Origin: Streptomyces endocoffeicus
Lineage (GTDB): Bacteria; Actinomycetota; Actinomycetes; Streptomycetales; Streptomycetaceae
DNA length: 64,000 nucleotides
Assembly: GCF_016741935.1 (NCBI RefSeq)
Contig: NZ_JAERRG010000005.1
Location: forward strand, 310,001-374,000
Direction: 5' to 3'
The position numbers and the translations under genes were made by a program. Every line of letters begins with the position of its first letter. Within the stretch, counting starts at the first letter, position 1. A model generated the notes under the pieces. That model made no database searches. It was not told the origin of the DNA and was given only the letters and a program-made list of their open reading frames with translations. Below, piece by piece: positions 51,462-59,177 of this stretch.

Positions 51462-51605
51462 CCCGAACCGCTCGAGGGCCGCCTGGCTGGTGCTGTCCGC
51501 CGCGGCGATCCGGCCGTCCAGTGTGGTCGCGTACTTGTAGCCGACGTACGGCCGCCCGTCGACCGTGTGCCACTCGTCCGTGCCGACCAGCTCGCTGATG
51601 TGCAT
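51462..51605 (-). pseudogene. N-terminal fragment of a RibD-C-like dihydrofolate/deaminase reductase
   Basis: From an ATG at 51605 with a good GGAGGGG site, about 45 codons read MHISELVGTDEWHTVDGRPY and YVGYKYATTLDGRIAAADST, the start of RibD C-terminal-type reductases (usual form RPYV..KYAATLDGRSAA). Sequence similarity ends near 51462 and the frame then runs into the broken aldo/keto reductase. It looks like a truncated gene 5' end fused by deletion. Confidence 0.55.
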
Positions 51606-51743
51606 GGGCCCCTCCAGGCGGATCTTGGTTCCGGGGCAGCCCAGTTACGCGCGGCAGCGACTGCCTGGGAGTGAACCGCCGCACACGACAACGGCCCTGC
51701 CCATACCCTGGCAGTGACAAGCTGGACAGAGAGGGGCAAGGCC

Positions 51744-52994
51744 ATGTCATCTGACGCTACCCCGGACCCGCTTGACCATCCGCTGGTCTTCGGTCAGCGG
51801 ATGCAAGTCCTCCGTACCCGCCGGGGCATGAGCCGTACCGTCCTCGCCGGTCTCCTCGGCAAGTCACCGAGTTGGGTGAAGCAGGTCGAGAACGGCACCC
51901 TCCACACCCCCGCACTCCCCATGATCCTGCGCATCGCCGAGGTGCTGCGCGTCCGCGACCTCTCCGAGCTCACCGGCGACCAGACCATGCCCGTCGACCT
52001 CTTCATCGGCCCCGGTCACGCCAAGCTGCCCGCGGTGCGAGCCGCGATCGAAGCGTTCCCCTTCACCGCCGACCGCGAAGCGCCCTCGCCCGCGCACCTG
52101 AGCGCACGTCTCCAAAGCGCCTGGTCCGCCCGCCACTCCGCACCCAACCACCGCGAGGTGATCGGCGGACTCCTGCCGGTCCTCATCCGGGATGCGCAAC
52201 TCGCCGTACGCCAGGCCGACCGCGCCCCCGAACGGCGGGCGGCTCAAGCGGTCCTCGCCGAGGTCTACAGCCTCAGTCAGTTCTTCATCGCCTACCAGCC
52301 CGACTCCGCGCTTCTTTGGCGCGTTGCCGAACGCGGCATGGTAGCGGCCCAGGAGAGCGAGGACCCGCACGCCATAGGCATGGCAGCATGGCTCACCGCC
52401 CAGGCCCACCGGGACAGCGGCCCCGCCCACTACGACGCGGCCGACGCGGTCACCAAGGAGACGCTGCGTTACCTCACCCCACTCCTGCCGGACGCGCCGG
52501 ACAACGTACGCGCGATCGCCGGCGCCCTGCGGTTCGAGGCCGGATACACCGCGGCCCGCCGCGGTGACACCGGCGCCGCCTGGGGCTACTGGGACACCGC
52601 CCGCGAGATGGCCGAGCGGCTGCCTGCCGACTACTACCACCCCATGACGTCGTTCTCCCGAGGCATCATGGGCGCGCACGCGGTCACGGTCGCGGTCGAG
52701 CTGCACGCGGGCGGGGAGTCCGTACGGCAGGCCGCGAAGGCGGACGCCAAGACGATCCCGTCACGGCCGAGGCGAGCCCGGCACCGGATCGAGGAGGCGC
52801 GCGGCTACCACCTGGATGGGCAGCCGGAGACCGCCCTGGCGACGCTGGACAAGGCGTACGAGGCCGCGCCGGAGACGATCCGCTACAACGGCTACGCACG
52901 CCGGATCATCTTGGAGGAGACCGAGTCGAAGTCTCCGGTGCATCGCCGCCGCGCTGCCGAACTGGCGGTGAAGATCGGGGTATTGGCTGCCTGA
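51744..52994 (+). CDS. XRE family regulator with TPR-like C-terminal domain
   Basis: Product 416 residues; the ATG at 51744 follows GAGGGGCAAGG. HTH at about 14-70 (QRMQVLRTRRGMSRTVLAGL and SPSWVKQVENGTLHT). The remaining 340 residues are helical repeats (ALLWRVAERGMVAAQESEDP, GDTGAAWGYWDTAREMAERL, GQPETALATLDKAYEAAPE), as in Streptomyces TPR-type regulators that often respond to small peptides or metabolites. First gene of the accessory region. Confidence 0.88.
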   Translation: MSSDATPDPLDHPLVFGQRMQVLRTRRGMSRTVLAGLLGKSPSWVKQVENGTLHTPALPMILRIAEVLRVRDLSELTGDQTMPVDLFIGPGHAKLPAVRAAIEAFPFTADREAPSPAHLSARLQSAWSARHSAPNHREVIGGLLPVLIRDAQLAVRQADRAPERRAAQAVLAEVYSLSQFFIAYQPDSALLWRVAERGMVAAQESEDPHAIGMAAWLTAQAHRDSGPAHYDAADAVTKETLRYLTPLLPDAPDNVRAIAGALRFEAGYTAARRGDTGAAWGYWDTAREMAERLPADYYHPMTSFSRGIMGAHAVTVAVELHAGGESVRQAAKADAKTIPSRPRRARHRIEEARGYHLDGQPETALATLDKAYEAAPETIRYNGYARRIILEETESKSPVHRRRAAELAVKIGVLAA

Positions 52995-53089
52995 ACCGGC
53001 GTTCGAGGGGCAGAATCTCTGCCCCTCCTCCGTCCTCGGCGCTCTTACGGTCGGTCAGCACCTGATCACCGATGACGCCGAGGGGCCCC

Positions 53090-53509
53090 GTGCAAACCAG
53101 CAGCCGTACAGCAGAGCCGTGGACGCCACCGCAAGGCGCCGACATAGAGATGGTCCGGGTCGGCTCCCATTGGGATGCCGTGCGCGCTCCCGTGGCGATC
53201 GGTGAGCGGGCCCTGGAGTTACTCGGCGGGACGACCGGCGCCGTCATCGCCGACTACGCGCAGATGTACTGGCTGATCGTGGCGGGGAGCGCGCAGTACT
53301 GGCGTCGCATCCCGCAGGTGCAGACACTCGGTGCGGCCCCGACTTCCTATATCGGCGTTCCCCCCATCGGCCACACCGCCGGGCCGGTACTGCACTGGCG
53401 CGTCCCGCCCGGGCCCGACCGCTACCTCACGGACAGCCCCCTGTTACGTGGGGCCCTGGCCCAGGCGGTCGCCGCCGAGCTTGGCCCTGACCGGGAGGTC
53501 GGCCGGTGA
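53090..53509 (+). CDS. Conserved Streptomyces hypothetical protein, first of a coupled set
   Basis: About 139 residues from the GTG at 53090 (GAGGGG four bases upstream, tight spacing); an ATG at 53072 is in the same frame. The core EPWTPPQGADIEMVRVGSHW, then GAVIADYAQMYWLIVAGSA, GVPPIGHTAGPVLHWRVPPG and DRYLTDSPLL matches a Streptomyces family I have seen beside XRE/DUF5753 genes. No known fold or activity. Its stop overlaps the XRE start (GTGA). Confidence 0.7.
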   Translation: MQTSSRTAEPWTPPQGADIEMVRVGSHWDAVRAPVAIGERALELLGGTTGAVIADYAQMYWLIVAGSAQYWRRIPQVQTLGAAPTSYIGVPPIGHTAGPVLHWRVPPGPDRYLTDSPLLRGALAQAVAAELGPDREVGR

Positions 53510-54342
53510 CCACCACCTACGACCGGGGCCCCGCGCCGCTCGTTCTGGGCGCGTACCTACGAGCGCTTCGGCAGGCCAAGGGCCTCAAGCTCTGTGACGC
53601 GGCCGAGTTCATCCGCAGCTCGGCGGCCAAGCTGAGCGGGATGGAGACCGGCCAGGTGGCACAGCCATGGCAGGACGTGTGCGCACTGGCCAGGTTCTAC
53701 GGGGTGACCGACTGGTCCACCATCGTCGGCGCACTGCGGTTGGCAGGCCAGCAGCCGAGAGATCCCAAGCGCAGGACGGGCACGATCCACGACAACACCG
53801 AAGGCTGGACGGACCGGATGCCTGCCTGCGAGCAACACGCATCCGCGATCTGCGTCTACGCCTCGGCCACCATCCCGCGCATCGTGCAGACCACCGAATA
53901 CCCCGTGGCCCAACTGCCCCTGCTGCCATCGTCCACCCAGCCGCAGGACGCCACCGTCATCCTCGACGGGGCGACGCTCCTGCGCACCTTCGGAAACCCA
54001 CAGGCTATGGCGGCCCAGATGGCCCACCTGCAGCGCCTGGGAACCTCCCCATTCGGCCCCCGAATCTTGGTGGTGCCCTTCCAAGCCGGGGTCATCCCGC
54101 CGCCGGGCAACTTGCACCGCTTCCAACTCCACGGGCACGAGGTCTTAGCCGAGGAGACCTGGAGCGCGCTCTACACCACCGGACCGGACAGCCAACCGGC
54201 ACGCGACCGTCTGGCCGCCGGGCTCGCCGCCGCCGAGGATCCCGAGGCGAGCGCCGTGCTGCTGGATATAGCGCGCCGACGCTTTGAGCAGCTGGCCAAA
54301 GACCCGGAGTCGGATCCGCTCCTGGAAGAGCTGACGGCGTGA
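53506..54342 (+). CDS. XRE family regulator with DUF5753-like C-terminal domain
   Basis: Product 278 residues, GTG start overlapping the upstream stop. HTH at about 13-72: LGAYLRALRQAKGLKLCDAA, SSAAKLSGMETGQ. The C-terminal domain has ASAICVYASATIPRIVQTTE and RILVVPFQAGVIPPPGNLHR, then LHGHEVLAEETWSALYTT, matching the DUF5753 layout. Such regulators usually pair with DUF397 genes in Streptomyces; here small non-DUF397 genes follow instead, each overlapping by GTGA or ATGA. Confidence 0.88.
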   Translation: MTTTYDRGPAPLVLGAYLRALRQAKGLKLCDAAEFIRSSAAKLSGMETGQVAQPWQDVCALARFYGVTDWSTIVGALRLAGQQPRDPKRRTGTIHDNTEGWTDRMPACEQHASAICVYASATIPRIVQTTEYPVAQLPLLPSSTQPQDATVILDGATLLRTFGNPQAMAAQMAHLQRLGTSPFGPRILVVPFQAGVIPPPGNLHRFQLHGHEVLAEETWSALYTTGPDSQPARDRLAAGLAAAEDPEASAVLLDIARRRFEQLAKDPESDPLLEELTA

Positions 54343-54512
54343 CCGCGAGTCTGCTGGGCCCGGCCGCCGCGAACGAGTGGCGCGCAGCCCTGGAGCACGC
54401 CGCGGGCTGCCCGGCCTGCCGGACACCCGGCGCCGGGTGCGAGATCGGGGAGCGGCTGCTCGGCGCTTACGAGCGGGCTGCGCGGCAGGCCCGGTCAGAG
54501 GAGGGCGAATGA
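54339..54512 (+). CDS. Tiny Cys-containing protein, translationally coupled to the XRE gene
   Basis: Product 57 residues beginning MTASLLGPAAANEWRAALEH. It starts at a GTG overlapping the XRE stop (GTGA) and ends at a TGA overlapping the next ATG. C-x2-C in AAGCPACRTPGAGC plus a third Cys five residues on, then the helix IGERLLGAYERAARQARSEE. Similar CxxC mini-proteins occur beside Streptomyces XRE genes. A metal-binding role is possible; function unknown. Confidence 0.65.
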   Translation: MTASLLGPAAANEWRAALEHAAGCPACRTPGAGCEIGERLLGAYERAARQARSEEGE

Positions 54513-54652
54513 GGCACCGACGCCAGGCCCCCGCCGAACGGGCAGTGCTGATCGTCTTCCGCGCCGCCTGCCCGGGCCCGCCGCTCAGCGCGAACGTCGT
54601 GCTGCGGGCGCTCGCTGTCCACCCCTTCCTCGCACGCACCCCAACCCCATAG
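54509..54652 (+). CDS. Tiny hypothetical protein, last of the coupled set
   Basis: Product 47 residues (MRHRRQAPAERAVLIVFRAA then PPLSANVVLRALAVHP). ATG overlaps the preceding TGA, which is the main support for it being translated. Basic N-terminus, short hydrophobic helix. No family recognised. Confidence 0.45.
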   Translation: MRHRRQAPAERAVLIVFRAACPGPPLSANVVLRALAVHPFLARTPTP

Positions 54653-54853
54653 ACCGGGCGGGCCGTCGGTGGCCCGGGGGCCCCGCCCCGGGCTGGACTT
54701 CGCGGCTGGCGGCCCACCCCCAAGCCCCCTGCCGGTCGATATGCCGAGACGCGGACACCGAGAAGGCAGGGGCAGTGGGGCCCGGCAGCCCGGACCACCG
54801 GACCGGTCCCCACTCCAGCAAGACCAGACCAAGCATCCGCCATAGGAGGCAAT

Positions 54854-55324
54854 ATGACCGTCACCGCAGAATGGCCGCTCGGCACCACCACCGACCCCAA
54901 GGCACTCCTCAGCGCCGCTCTCCTCGACCTGCTGGCGACACGCATCGTGAAGGACCACGACGTCGCGCCGCCACTCGCCGAGCGGATCGCCGCCCAGACC
55001 GCGGCCTTTCTCGCTGCCTGCGCCAACAACACCGGCCGACCGTTAACGCCCAGCAAGGCCATCGACATCGGCTGGCACACCTTCCTCCTCCACACCCGCG
55101 ACTACGCCGACTTCTGCCAGCGCGTTGCGGGACACTTCATCCACCACGTCCCCACGGATCCAGCGGAAGGCGAGCACGGCACAGCGGCGGCGGCGCGGCA
55201 GCGCACCCTCGACGCCATCGCGGCCGCCGGGTACGCGGTGGACGTCGACCTCTGGCCCGAAGCGGCCGACTGCAGCCAGTGCCACGCAGGCTGCTCCGAC
55301 AGCCCCAACAGCGGCAAGAGTTGA
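54854..55324 (+). CDS. GRDP-like (glycine-rich domain protein-like) small protein
   Basis: Product 156 residues; the ATG follows AGGAGG. The central IDIGWHTFLLHTRDYADFCQ and RVAGHFIHHVP match the conserved part of the GRDP-like family (W-H-x-F-L-x-x-T-R-D-Y..FC). The C-terminus has CSQCHAGCSDSP; although CXXCH resembles a haem-c site, there is no export signal, so metal binding in the cytosol is likelier. It is followed by a hairpin and a methyltransferase gene; the two are probably a functional pair. Confidence 0.7.
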   Translation: MTVTAEWPLGTTTDPKALLSAALLDLLATRIVKDHDVAPPLAERIAAQTAAFLAACANNTGRPLTPSKAIDIGWHTFLLHTRDYADFCQRVAGHFIHHVPTDPAEGEHGTAAAARQRTLDAIAAAGYAVDVDLWPEAADCSQCHAGCSDSPNSGKS

Positions 55325-55336
55325 CGTAAGCACCCT

Positions 55337-55370
55337 GCCGACCGCCCGGTACCGCCGCCGGGCGGTCGGC
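55337..55370. terminator. Hairpin between the GRDP-like and methyltransferase genes
   Basis: GCCGACCGCCCGG pairs perfectly with CCGGGCGGTCGGC (13 bp) around an 8-nt loop, 13 bp after the stop and 20 bp before the next ATG. It may attenuate downstream expression. Confidence 0.75.
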
Positions 55371-55389
55371 CCACAGGAACGGAGGGCGC

Positions 55390-56052
55390 ATGACGGAGAC
55401 CGCCTGGGACACCTACGCCCAGCAGAAGCCCCAGCGGCGGCCCGTGAACGCCGCTGGGGAGCTGACGTGGTTCAACTGGACGCAGTACCCCGATCACGGC
55501 CCCGGTGCCGAGATCCTCGGTACAGGCCACGGCTCGTCGGTGCTGGAGCTCGGTTGCGGGAAGGGCGGCAACCTCGCGCACATCGCAACACTCGGCGCGC
55601 GCGCCGTAGGCGTGGACCTCTCCCCGGCCCAGCTCAGGGCCGCCGACGCCCGATGGGCTGACACCGTCGAGTTGGAGCTGCACCAGGCGGACGCCCTCGA
55701 CTTCCTGACCCGCTGCACGGACACCTTCGACGCGGTGTTCTCCGTCTTCGGCGCTGTGTGGTTCACCGACCCTGCCCGACTACTGCCGGCAATCCATGAG
55801 CGCCTGCGTCCGGGCGGCGTGCTCGCCTTCTCCCAGCGCCCACCTGTCGGGGGCTGCTACGGCTGCCAGGCGTCGTACATCACGAGGTCTGAGGAGGAGG
55901 ACCCGCTGGTGGTGAAGCGGTGGGACTACGAACCACCGCGCTGGACGCAGATCCTGCGCGAGTACGGGTTCACCGAAGCAACGGCACGAGTGCTGCCCGC
56001 GCCGCCGGGCCCCCGCAAGATCGGCACCCTGCTGGTCCGCACCACGGCCTGA
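55390..56052 (+). CDS. Class I SAM-dependent methyltransferase
   Basis: Product 220 residues; ATG after GGAGGGCG. SAM motif I is SVLELGCGKGGNLAHIATLG, motif II region GVDLSPAQLRAADARWADTV, motif III LRPGGVLAFSQRP. A CYGCQASY segment after motif III is distinctive. It looks like a small-molecule or peptide methyltransferase. It sits next to the GRDP-like gene; the target is unknown. Confidence 0.88.
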   Translation: MTETAWDTYAQQKPQRRPVNAAGELTWFNWTQYPDHGPGAEILGTGHGSSVLELGCGKGGNLAHIATLGARAVGVDLSPAQLRAADARWADTVELELHQADALDFLTRCTDTFDAVFSVFGAVWFTDPARLLPAIHERLRPGGVLAFSQRPPVGGCYGCQASYITRSEEEDPLVVKRWDYEPPRWTQILREYGFTEATARVLPAPPGPRKIGTLLVRTTA

Positions 56053-56331
56053 GCGGGGTTACACGCCTGCACGCCGTGATCCTTTAAACGAGAAGCCTTG
56101 CGACTCTGCAACCTGTTGCGCAGGAGGTCTCCCGGCAGGATTCGAATCTGCGACAGCCGCTTTAGGAGTTCGATCCAGGCCCCCTGTGGCTGCTGTCATC
56201 GACTGGTGCGACGGCCGTTGAGAGTCACTGGTGGACCTCCTCGTCAGGCGTTGTTGATGTCAGTCGTGGATGTCAGATCCGCGGTTGCGGTGCTTCCATA
56301 CCCGTACAGCAGGATTCCGGCAGGGGTGACT
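56053..56331. other. Degenerate spacer with att-like tRNA fragment
   Basis: 279 bp between the methyltransferase and the nonsense-broken small gene. Besides the tRNA-Arg fragment I see no coding signal. Confidence 0.5.
56130..56168 (-). other. 3' fragment of tRNA-Arg(CCU), probable attachment-site scar
   Basis: On the minus strand the stretch reads CTCCTAAAGCGG (anticodon loop CCT), then C-TGTCGCAG, A-TTCGAATCCTGCCGGGA. This matches the anticodon arm, variable region and T arm of actinobacterial tRNA-Arg(CCU) with two or three differences. The 5' half of the tRNA is absent, so it is not a functional gene. Such 3' fragments are what integrative elements leave at attL or attR. Confidence 0.7.
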
Positions 56332-56685
56332 ATGGAACGGCACTTGTTGGTGCGGCTGCTGGGCCGTGACGACGAGGCATCCGTGGCTGCCCTGGCTGCC
56401 GTCTTCAGCGGCGCTACCTACGTTGTGTGGGACGGGACTTCTCCGGCCCAGTGGCATGCCCAGACCTATGCACGCCCACTTCCGCACACACAGTGGAAGG
56501 GCATCGAGACGCTTGGGCTGTAGCGAGCGGCGCGGCTCCTCCGCCGACATGACCAGCCGGTCCGCCTTGGACAGGTCACAGTTGCTGATGGGACATGGAC
56601 CTTCATGCTCTTCTTCACCGAAGACGGCGGCACACTGGTGGCCTACGCGGGCGTACGGAGGCCGAGCGAGCAAGCACCGCTTTAG
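56332..56685 (+). pseudogene. Small hypothetical gene interrupted by an in-frame TAG
   Basis: An ATG at 56332 with AGGGGTG upstream opens 63 codons (MERHLLVRLLGRDDEASVAA, ending IETLGL) up to TAG at 56521-56523. The same frame then continues for 54 codons (HDQPVRLGQVTVADGTWTFM, LFFTEDGGTLVAYAGV) to a second TAG at 56683. The second half reads like natural protein, so a 117-residue gene has probably suffered a nonsense mutation. Family not recognised. Confidence 0.55.
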
Positions 56686-56733
56686 GAGAGAGGCTGGGCC
56701 GTACGGCAAGTGACCTGCGGCTTCACTGGTCGA

Positions 56734-56761
56734 GCTAGCGGGCACGGATGCACCCGCTAGC
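56734..56761. terminator. Hairpin after the broken small gene
   Basis: GCTAGCGGG and CCCGCTAGC pair perfectly over 9 bp around a 10-nt loop, 49 bp after the last stop. Confidence 0.6.
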
Positions 56762-57208
56762 CACCCTTGTTGACAGCTGCTGACCCCTGCTTCTGGCACG
56801 GCTGTGGCACGGCGGCCCCTTCGTCCCGACGCAAATCGGGCGGCTGCTGTACGTGGGGTTACTGCTGGCCTGAACTGGGCGAATAGACCGGGAAAGCCCT
56901 GGTGGTCCGGCGTCGCCCGGTGCGGCTGTCACGCAGCTAGGCGCGCAAGCGCGACCGTTATGGCCTCAGCCGATCAAGGCTCGCTCCTACGGGGCCTCCG
57001 TAGTTTCCGCGGACAGCTGGGCTGACTGAAGTTGGCCCACCGCAGTCGCTCGTTCAGGGTTATCAACTCTGCCGCAGTTGAAAAATGACCGACTGCGGCA
57101 TGGACTATGAAAGATTCTGATCACCTCAGTTGACGCTCTGACGGAGTGCCCGATAGTGTCCTGGACGTGACGGTGCGTCAGGGTAGACGCCCGTGAAGGG
57201 GAGGGATC
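56762..57208. other. Gene-poor region with promoter of the DndB-like gene
   Basis: No frame here has convincing coding character. It contains the dyad GCCGCAGT..ACTGCGGC (57071-57099), 31 bp upstream of the promoter -35, which is a possible operator, and the TTGACG/TAGTGT promoter. Confidence 0.55.
57130..57159 (+). promoter_or_regulatory. Promoter of the DndB-like gene
   Basis: TTGACG (57130-57135), 18-bp spacer, TAGTGT (57154-57159). Start point expected near 57166, leaving a 40-nt leader that carries GGGGAGGG before the TTG start. Confidence 0.65.
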
Positions 57209-58444
57209 TTGAGCATCACCACGTCCTTGAAGCCGGTGACCACTGGCCTGCCGGTCGATCTCCGGGAGATCCGCAAGGGGGTCATGGCGAACGGCGTCAT
57301 CGACTGCGAGAACCTGCTGGCGATCGTCAACGACCCTCAGGAGGTTGAGGACGCCGCCAAGCGTGCCCAGAAGGCCGGACAGTCGATCAGCGACTACGCC
57401 CGCACGCGCGCCGAGATCCAGCGGCTCCTCGGCACTGCGAGCAGCAAGAAGGCCAAGAACGTCGGCGAGTACGCCGACTACATTGCGGCCGGTCTGCGAG
57501 GGGACTTCGACAACGCTTGGTCGCTGCCGCAGATCACCCTGTGGTCGCCGCGCCCGTTGGTCATCTCTGAGGATGGCTCCTCGGCCCTGCCGATCAAGGA
57601 TGGCCTCTACGCTCTCGACAGCGAAACTCAAGTCACCGCCTGGCACCGGGTCAAGAGGAATCCGGCAGCGTACGACCTGGAGGCGGACTTCGACTTCGGC
57701 GCGATCCCGCTGTCGTTCGAGATCTTCCACGGCATCAGCGTTATGGCCGCCCGCCAGATCTTCCACGACCGCAATCTGAAGGGCGTTCCGGTCGATAAGT
57801 CCTTGGCCATGTCCATGGATGGCCGCGACTTCGGCACCACCGTGACGCGCAAGCTGATGGAGTCGCTGAAGGTGCCGCTCGACGAGACCACGGTTCCGCT
57901 GTCCAGCCTGATTCTCACCGGCAAGCGCCAGGTGTCGGACAAGGCCGCGGAGTGGATGACGATGTCGGTCCTGCGGACCCTCGTCGCCACGGCCATGCTC
58001 GGCAAGGCCGGTATCCACGCCGCGTCGACCGGCATCGAGCACGAGGACATCCCCGCCAACAAGAGCGGCGACCGTCCGGACAAGGTCGTCGTCCAGCGCG
58101 AGGTCATGGAGACGGTGGGCGCGTTTTTCCAGGAGAACGCCGCGCTCTTCCATGCCAAGACTGCCATCACCGCCCCTGCCGTCGTGGCTGGCCTCGGCGC
58201 GACCATGAACCGCACCATGTCCTGGAGCGCGGACCCCTTGCCCGAGGGCTTCACTCTGGAGCGCCTGTTGGAGGGTATCCAGTGGGAGCGCGAGGCGAAG
58301 TACTGGAGCGGTATCGCGGCCAAGCTGACCGACCGGGGTGCCGTCTCTTGGGCTGGCGGCGCCCGTGACTCCGGCCACAAGGTCTACGACGCGCTGAACC
58401 ACCCGGAGAGCGACACGGGTAAGCAGATCCGCGGACGGTTCTAG
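57209..58444 (+). CDS. Solitary DndB-like / DGQHR-type protein
   Basis: Product 411 residues; TTG start after GGGGAGGG. The layout matches DndB/DGQHR proteins: SLPIKDG-type strand leading to ALDSETQVTAWHRV at the DGQHR position (here degenerate, D-S-E-T-Q), then IPLSFEIFHGISVMAARQIF and HDRNLKGVPVDKSLAMSMDG. DndB is the regulator of DNA phosphorothioation clusters and DGQHR proteins are found in defence islands. No dndA/C/D/E is nearby, so it may act alone, regulate a distant system or be domesticated. Codon GC is lower than in flanking Streptomyces genes. Confidence 0.6.
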   Translation: MSITTSLKPVTTGLPVDLREIRKGVMANGVIDCENLLAIVNDPQEVEDAAKRAQKAGQSISDYARTRAEIQRLLGTASSKKAKNVGEYADYIAAGLRGDFDNAWSLPQITLWSPRPLVISEDGSSALPIKDGLYALDSETQVTAWHRVKRNPAAYDLEADFDFGAIPLSFEIFHGISVMAARQIFHDRNLKGVPVDKSLAMSMDGRDFGTTVTRKLMESLKVPLDETTVPLSSLILTGKRQVSDKAAEWMTMSVLRTLVATAMLGKAGIHAASTGIEHEDIPANKSGDRPDKVVVQREVMETVGAFFQENAALFHAKTAITAPAVVAGLGATMNRTMSWSADPLPEGFTLERLLEGIQWEREAKYWSGIAAKLTDRGAVSWAGGARDSGHKVYDALNHPESDTGKQIRGRF

Positions 58445-58484
58445 CTTCGCTCTCGCGAGAGGCTTGAGTTCTGTCGGTAGTGGG

Positions 58485-58523
58485 AATCAGCCCCTGACCA
58501 GCAAATGTGGTCTGGGGCTGATT
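58485..58523. terminator. Terminator of the DndB-like gene
   Basis: AATCAGCCCCTGACCA and TGGTCTGGGGCTGATT pair over 16 positions with one internal mismatch pair, loop GCAAATG, followed by TCGTTT. Confidence 0.85.
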
Positions 58524-58697
58524 TCGTTTCGGTTTACGGCTGATTGCCGTGGATCAACGCTGCGACCTGCGAGTTAGCTGTCGATGTTTGTCAGAGCGTT
58601 GGTCACCGCTGAGCGCTCTCAGACGGCCCCGAGACGGCCTGGTGGGCCTCTGCCACAAGCTCGCTGTTAGCTGGACCCGGTGCATGCGTGTAGTCGG

Positions 58698-59177
58698 TTA
58701 GAAGATGTCTGCCCAACCATATTCCTCAAGAATATCGACCAATTCCTTCGAGAGTGGGTGTGCGGCCAGCTTCGGCCATTTCGACATCAATTTGCCGACT
58801 ACAGATGCGAGATCCGCGTCATTCTCCTTGATGCCCAAGAAGTACTGGTAAAGGATTAAAGCGCGGAAAGCCGTGTCGGAATTGAAGTTACGACAGGCTG
58901 TAGACAGTGCCACACTCAATGTATGACATAGGTTCGGCGCATCCCAGAGGATGACTGCGAAGCTCTGACCGCAACCCCCGCGTTCCCAGACGGAGTATCC
59001 TTCATTGCTGGCTTCCTCAAGGCCTTGAATCATGTGAAGCAGCTCGTCTGGCGTCCAGTCGAAAGTTTCTACTACTTGATTCCGAATCCGCTGAGGAATC
59101 CAATTTTTTTGCTCCAGGCCATATCTGGATGCGGTGCGCAGTGCGAGAGAGCGGTGATTGCTGCCATCAGAGCCCAT
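58698..59177 (-). CDS. Downstream part of the DUF4365 gene (probably one gene split by frameshift)
   Basis: An open frame of 159 codons from an ATG with no ribosome-binding site. Helical sequence (LRTASRYGLEQKNWIPQRIR, VETFDWTPDELLHMIQGLEE, FLGIKENDADLASVVGKLMS) ending EYGWADIF. It overlaps the 3' end of the DUF4365 frame by about 106 bp. If the seven-A run at the overlap (plus-strand T7 at 59104-59110) had eight bases, the two would form one 377-residue protein. GC is clearly below that of the surroundings. Confidence 0.6.
   Translation of the reverse strand: MGSDGSNHRSLALRTASRYGLEQKNWIPQRIRNQVVETFDWTPDELLHMIQGLEEASNEGYSVWERGGCGQSFAVILWDAPNLCHTLSVALSTACRNFNSDTAFRALILYQYFLGIKENDADLASVVGKLMSKWPKLAAHPLSKELVDILEEYGWADIF

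Noticed and set aside
55258..55324. Cytochrome c (CSQCH matches CXXCH) in the GRDP-like protein
   Set aside because: No signal peptide for export to where haem is attached; the surrounding Cys/His pattern suggests metal binding instead.
56130..56168. A functional tRNA-Arg gene
   Set aside because: The 5' half (acceptor, D arm) is missing and several paired bases are changed.
57209..58444. A full DNA phosphorothioation (dnd) cluster
   Set aside because: No dndA, C, D or E genes are found within the window on either side.
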